Program-made: the position numbers and the translations under genes
Notes under the pieces: generated by a model
Seen by the model: the letters and a program-made list of their open reading frames with translations, nothing else
Told to the model about the DNA's origin: nothing
The model's database searches: none
Assembly (NCBI GenBank): GCA_001970955.1
Contig: MPUH01000736.1
Coordinates: forward strand, 1-37,802
Origin: Stentor coeruleus
Lineage: Eukaryota > Ciliophora > Heterotrichea > Heterotrichida > Stentoridae
Direction of reading: 5' to 3'
DNA length: 37,802 nt
Shown here: one piece after another, positions 35,912 to 37,802 of the stretch
Position numbering within the stretch: position 1 is the first letter of the stretch
Layout: each line of letters begins with the position of its first letter

Positions 35912-36463
35912 ATGGTGCTTATTCAAGACGTCTATCGTTACCTTCTTCGGCCCTTAGAACGAACTTTGAAGACCTGGGAGCAAGGCTCGGGTTTCAAGTC
36001 AAAAATTGGCCGTATATTCAGAATTGGCAACATTGGCCCTGGAGTGATTGAAACAATTGCCAAACTTATGAACAACTACTACATGTGGCTTTTCTATGTG
36101 ACCCAAAGACCTTGGGGTCCTCTTTACAAGCGTCTTTTTGAGTTTGATATGCATCCAACCAAAATCACTTACCCTTTTTTCACCCACGGATGGATCCTCA
36201 TGGCCTGGTTCGGTAATAACTTTGTCGAAGATATCTATAATGAACGTATGGTTTCAGCAAATCCCGATTATGTTCAATATTATGTGCGAAAATATAACCG
36301 ACTTCTTCCTCACAACATCTTAAATTGGAGGACTTCAGCCCATTACATTGAAATCAATCGAATCTACAGCGTTGAAATGAACAAGAAAGCTAATATCCTA
36401 ATAAGGCAGATTTATCAAGACAAAGAAAGGGAAAAATGCTTGGCCTTAAATAGTCAAAACTAA
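35912..36463 (+). CDS. Unrecognised aromatic-rich 183-residue protein
   Basis: I do not recognise this family. The protein is rich in Trp, Tyr and Phe and basic, with semi-hydrophobic stretches at about 52-64 (NNYYMWLFYVTQ) and 86-101 (YPFFTHGWILMAWFGN) that could be one membrane span or an interface helix. The second half is polar with several Tyr and Arg. Base composition differs from its neighbours: it is less AT-rich and more often uses C-ending codons, which suggests high expression. A lineage-specific subunit of a mitochondrial inner-membrane complex would fit and is only a guess. The stop is 39 bp before the start of the E2 gene on the same strand. Confidence 0.8.
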   Translation: MVLIQDVYRYLLRPLERTLKTWEQGSGFKSKIGRIFRIGNIGPGVIETIAKLMNNYYMWLFYVTQRPWGPLYKRLFEFDMHPTKITYPFFTHGWILMAWFGNNFVEDIYNERMVSANPDYVQYYVRKYNRLLPHNILNWRTSAHYIEINRIYSVEMNKKANILIRQIYQDKEREKCLALNSQN

Positions 36464-36502
36464 CGTAGATTAGACATTTTTAGCATTATTGGGTATAATA
36501 AT

Positions 36503-36955
36503 ATGTTAAGCAGAGCCCAAAAAAGGCTACAAAGAGAGTATGAGGAAATGACTAAAAGCTATGGAGAGATGTTTCAGGTTAGAATTAAAGATGATTCTAT
36601 GATGCTTTGGGAAGTGAGTTTTATTGGAGCACAAGGTACGGTGTTTGCTGGTGAACCATTTACTTTGCAATTCAAATTTGATTCGAATTATCCTATTGAG
36701 TCCCCTGAAGTCATATTTTTAGGCAGGTATCCAGAACATGAGCATGTTTATTCGAATGGGTATATTTGTTTATCAATATTATATGATGAATGGTCACCTA
36801 GTATGAGAGTATCTTCTGTGGTGCTGAGTATTCAGAGCATGTTGTCTAGTGCAACACATAAATCACGTCCTAAAAATGATGCCCAGTTCTCTTCTTATGC
36901 TAATGGCAGAAGTCCTAAGTCTTTTAATTGGATTTTTGAAGATGAGAAGTGCTAA
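36503..36955 (+). CDS. UBE2W: Ubiquitin-conjugating enzyme E2, UBE2W type
   Basis: A 150-residue UBC fold. The catalytic cysteine is C89 in SNGYICLSIL, preceded by HVYSNG, where UBE2W also departs from the usual HPN motif. The N-terminus (AQKRLQREYEEM), EWSPSMRVSSVVLSIQSMLSS and the C-terminal WIFEDEKC match UBE2W, whose tail is WWYHDDTC. UBE2W is unusual in attaching ubiquitin to the alpha-amino group of substrate N-termini that are flexible, so this gene is predicted to do the same. The length equals that of the animal enzyme. It lies 39 bp after the 183-residue gene and 47 bp from the convergent dynein light-chain stop. Confidence 0.92.
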   Translation: MLSRAQKRLQREYEEMTKSYGEMFQVRIKDDSMMLWEVSFIGAQGTVFAGEPFTLQFKFDSNYPIESPEVIFLGRYPEHEHVYSNGYICLSILYDEWSPSMRVSSVVLSIQSMLSSATHKSRPKNDAQFSSYANGRSPKSFNWIFEDEKC

Positions 36956-37002
36956 ATTAGGTTTAGATAGTAAGATTTGATTTTATAACTTAGGGTTACT
37001 AT

Positions 37003-37578
37003 TTAGTCTTTCATCTCTTCTGCAAGTTTGCGCACTTGGTCAGAGACGATTGTTCCATCTAAGACATCGATTTGCCCACATCTTCTAATGACCTGGGGTT
37101 TAACATCTTCTTTTGTATACCCTTCGTATATTGGGTTCCCTGCGAGTAAAAGATTTTTAAGGCTGCCAAGTTGGTTTAGTCTGCTGATTTCTTCCCAATT
37201 TTTGATTTTGTTATTGGATATAAATAAGGTATTTAATCTAACACAGCTTTGAATTCCATCAAGTTTTTCAATTAGATTATATGAAATCCAAAGCTGTTCT
37301 AGGGTTGCTCCAACTTCGTCTAGTCCTGTGATTTTTCTTATAATATTACGTCCTAAAGAGAGAATTTTAAGGTTTTTTAGGTTGGAAAGGTTCATGATTT
37401 TATCGATGGAGTTCGTTGAAAGGGATAGTTTTGTACAACTGGTTAGTTGATTAAGACCTTGATCCATTTTGTTAATAGGAGGGTTCCAAGCACAAAGCCG
37501 GATTTCTGTTGCTTCAGAAGCACGTGCACTTTTCTTGGCTTCCCAATCTTGGATAGCTTTGGCACAGCCTATAGCCAT
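37003..37578 (-). CDS. DNAL1: Axonemal dynein light chain 1 (LC1), leucine-rich repeat
   Basis: A 191-residue leucine-rich-repeat protein, almost the length of animal DNAL1 (190). Shared landmarks are the N-terminal A-x-W-E region with SEATEIRL, KLSLSTNSIDKI, LKILSLGRN, EQLWISYNLIEKL, NNKIKNWEE and AGNPIYEG, followed by a C-terminal cap ending in LDGT. LC1 binds the microtubule-binding domain of the outer-arm dynein gamma heavy chain and tunes ciliary beating. The frame is open for another 23 codons upstream (to 37647), but these are Lys-rich and unlike the family; the ATG at 37576-37578 gives the N-terminus that aligns with DNAL1. It shows that the host builds motile cilia. Confidence 0.95.
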   Translation of the reverse strand: MAIGCAKAIQDWEAKKSARASEATEIRLCAWNPPINKMDQGLNQLTSCTKLSLSTNSIDKIMNLSNLKNLKILSLGRNIIRKITGLDEVGATLEQLWISYNLIEKLDGIQSCVRLNTLFISNNKIKNWEEISRLNQLGSLKNLLLAGNPIYEGYTKEDVKPQVIRRCGQIDVLDGTIVSDQVRKLAEEMKD

Positions 37579-37802
37579 TTTATTTATAAGTAACTTCCAC
37601 TTTTTTTTTTTAGTTTTTAATAGATAAGCTTGAAAGTGAATATTCAAGATTTAGAAATTTTGTTGTAAATAAATTTGAAGTTAAAGCGAGAAAGTTTATA
37701 GAATATGAGAATTGGAAGATAATAACAAAAATCTTTAGGAACAAAATCAATGAAATCTACAAAACAATCAAAAACTTCCACTAAGTCAACAACAAGAAAT
37801 TC
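37579..37802. other. Upstream end of the window
   Basis: AT-rich upstream DNA of the dynein light-chain gene; nothing else is seen before the window ends. Confidence 0.5.

Noticed and set aside
35899-36052. Overlapping frame from an upstream ATG at 35899
   Set aside because: About 50 codons in another frame over the start of the 183-residue gene; no support for expression.
37579-37647. N-terminal extension of dynein light chain 1
   Set aside because: The 23 extra residues are Lys-rich and unlike the family; the inner ATG matches the family length.
1-37802. tRNA, rRNA, CRISPR array, telomere repeats, transposase genes
   Set aside because: I looked for typical T-loop text, spaced repeats, terminal repeats and transposase-like frames and found none that hold up by eye; a covariance-model search was not possible.

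Overview
The window looks like a piece of a ciliate macronuclear chromosome, most likely from a heterotrich such as Stentor. The signs are an AT-rich, gene-dense layout; eukaryotic families (Rab GTPase, R2R3 Myb, DYRK kinase, RBR and SIAH-type E3 ligases, UBE2W-type E2, cyclic-nucleotide-domain K+ channel); ciliary proteins (axonemal dynein light chain 1 and a SAXO-type microtubule protein); ordinary TAA/TAG/TGA stops; and one 15-nt GT...AG intron that exactly repairs a histidine-kinase dimerisation motif. Introns this small with a standard code are the known mark of Stentor. The species call is inference.

Layout. 0.4-3.6 kb: Rab2-like GTPase, Myb factor and SIAH-like RING protein, all on the minus strand. 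4.4-6.1 kb: SAXO-like protein and the molybdopterin-synthase small subunit. 7.4-11.4 kb: a membrane hybrid histidine kinase (with the intron) converging on a DYRK kinase, only 30 bp between the stops. 12.5-14.3 kb: an unrecognised protein whose frame is split by an assembly duplication. 14.8-18.05 kb: two unrecognised minus-strand genes 6 bp apart. 17.93-29.82 kb: a head-to-tail segmental duplication, unit A and unit B. 30.9-37.6 kb: RBR E3 ligase, cyclic-nucleotide-type K+ channel, an unrecognised tryptophan-rich protein, a UBE2W-like E2 and dynein LC1.

The duplication is the most informative region. Each unit carries a small zinc-ribbon gene followed 17 bp later by a dCache receptor-like membrane gene, then a voltage-sensor-only protein (minus strand) and a double RanBP2 zinc-finger gene. 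The copies have decayed in a complementary way. Unit A keeps the zinc-ribbon gene intact but has only fused 3' scraps of the voltage-sensor and zinc-finger genes. Unit B keeps those two intact but has a frameshifted zinc-ribbon pseudogene and a truncated start of the 245-residue gene. Both dCache genes stay open and share stretches of perfect nucleotide identity, as expected from gene conversion.

Other points: three single-N scaffold joins are flanked by duplicated sequence and should be collapsed. Several genes are spaced head to tail by 6, 17, 39 or 47 bp. DNA upstream of several starts is strongly depleted of G on the coding strand. A possible decayed gene lies at about 27.2-28.4 kb. I found no tRNA, rRNA, CRISPR array or telomere repeat.
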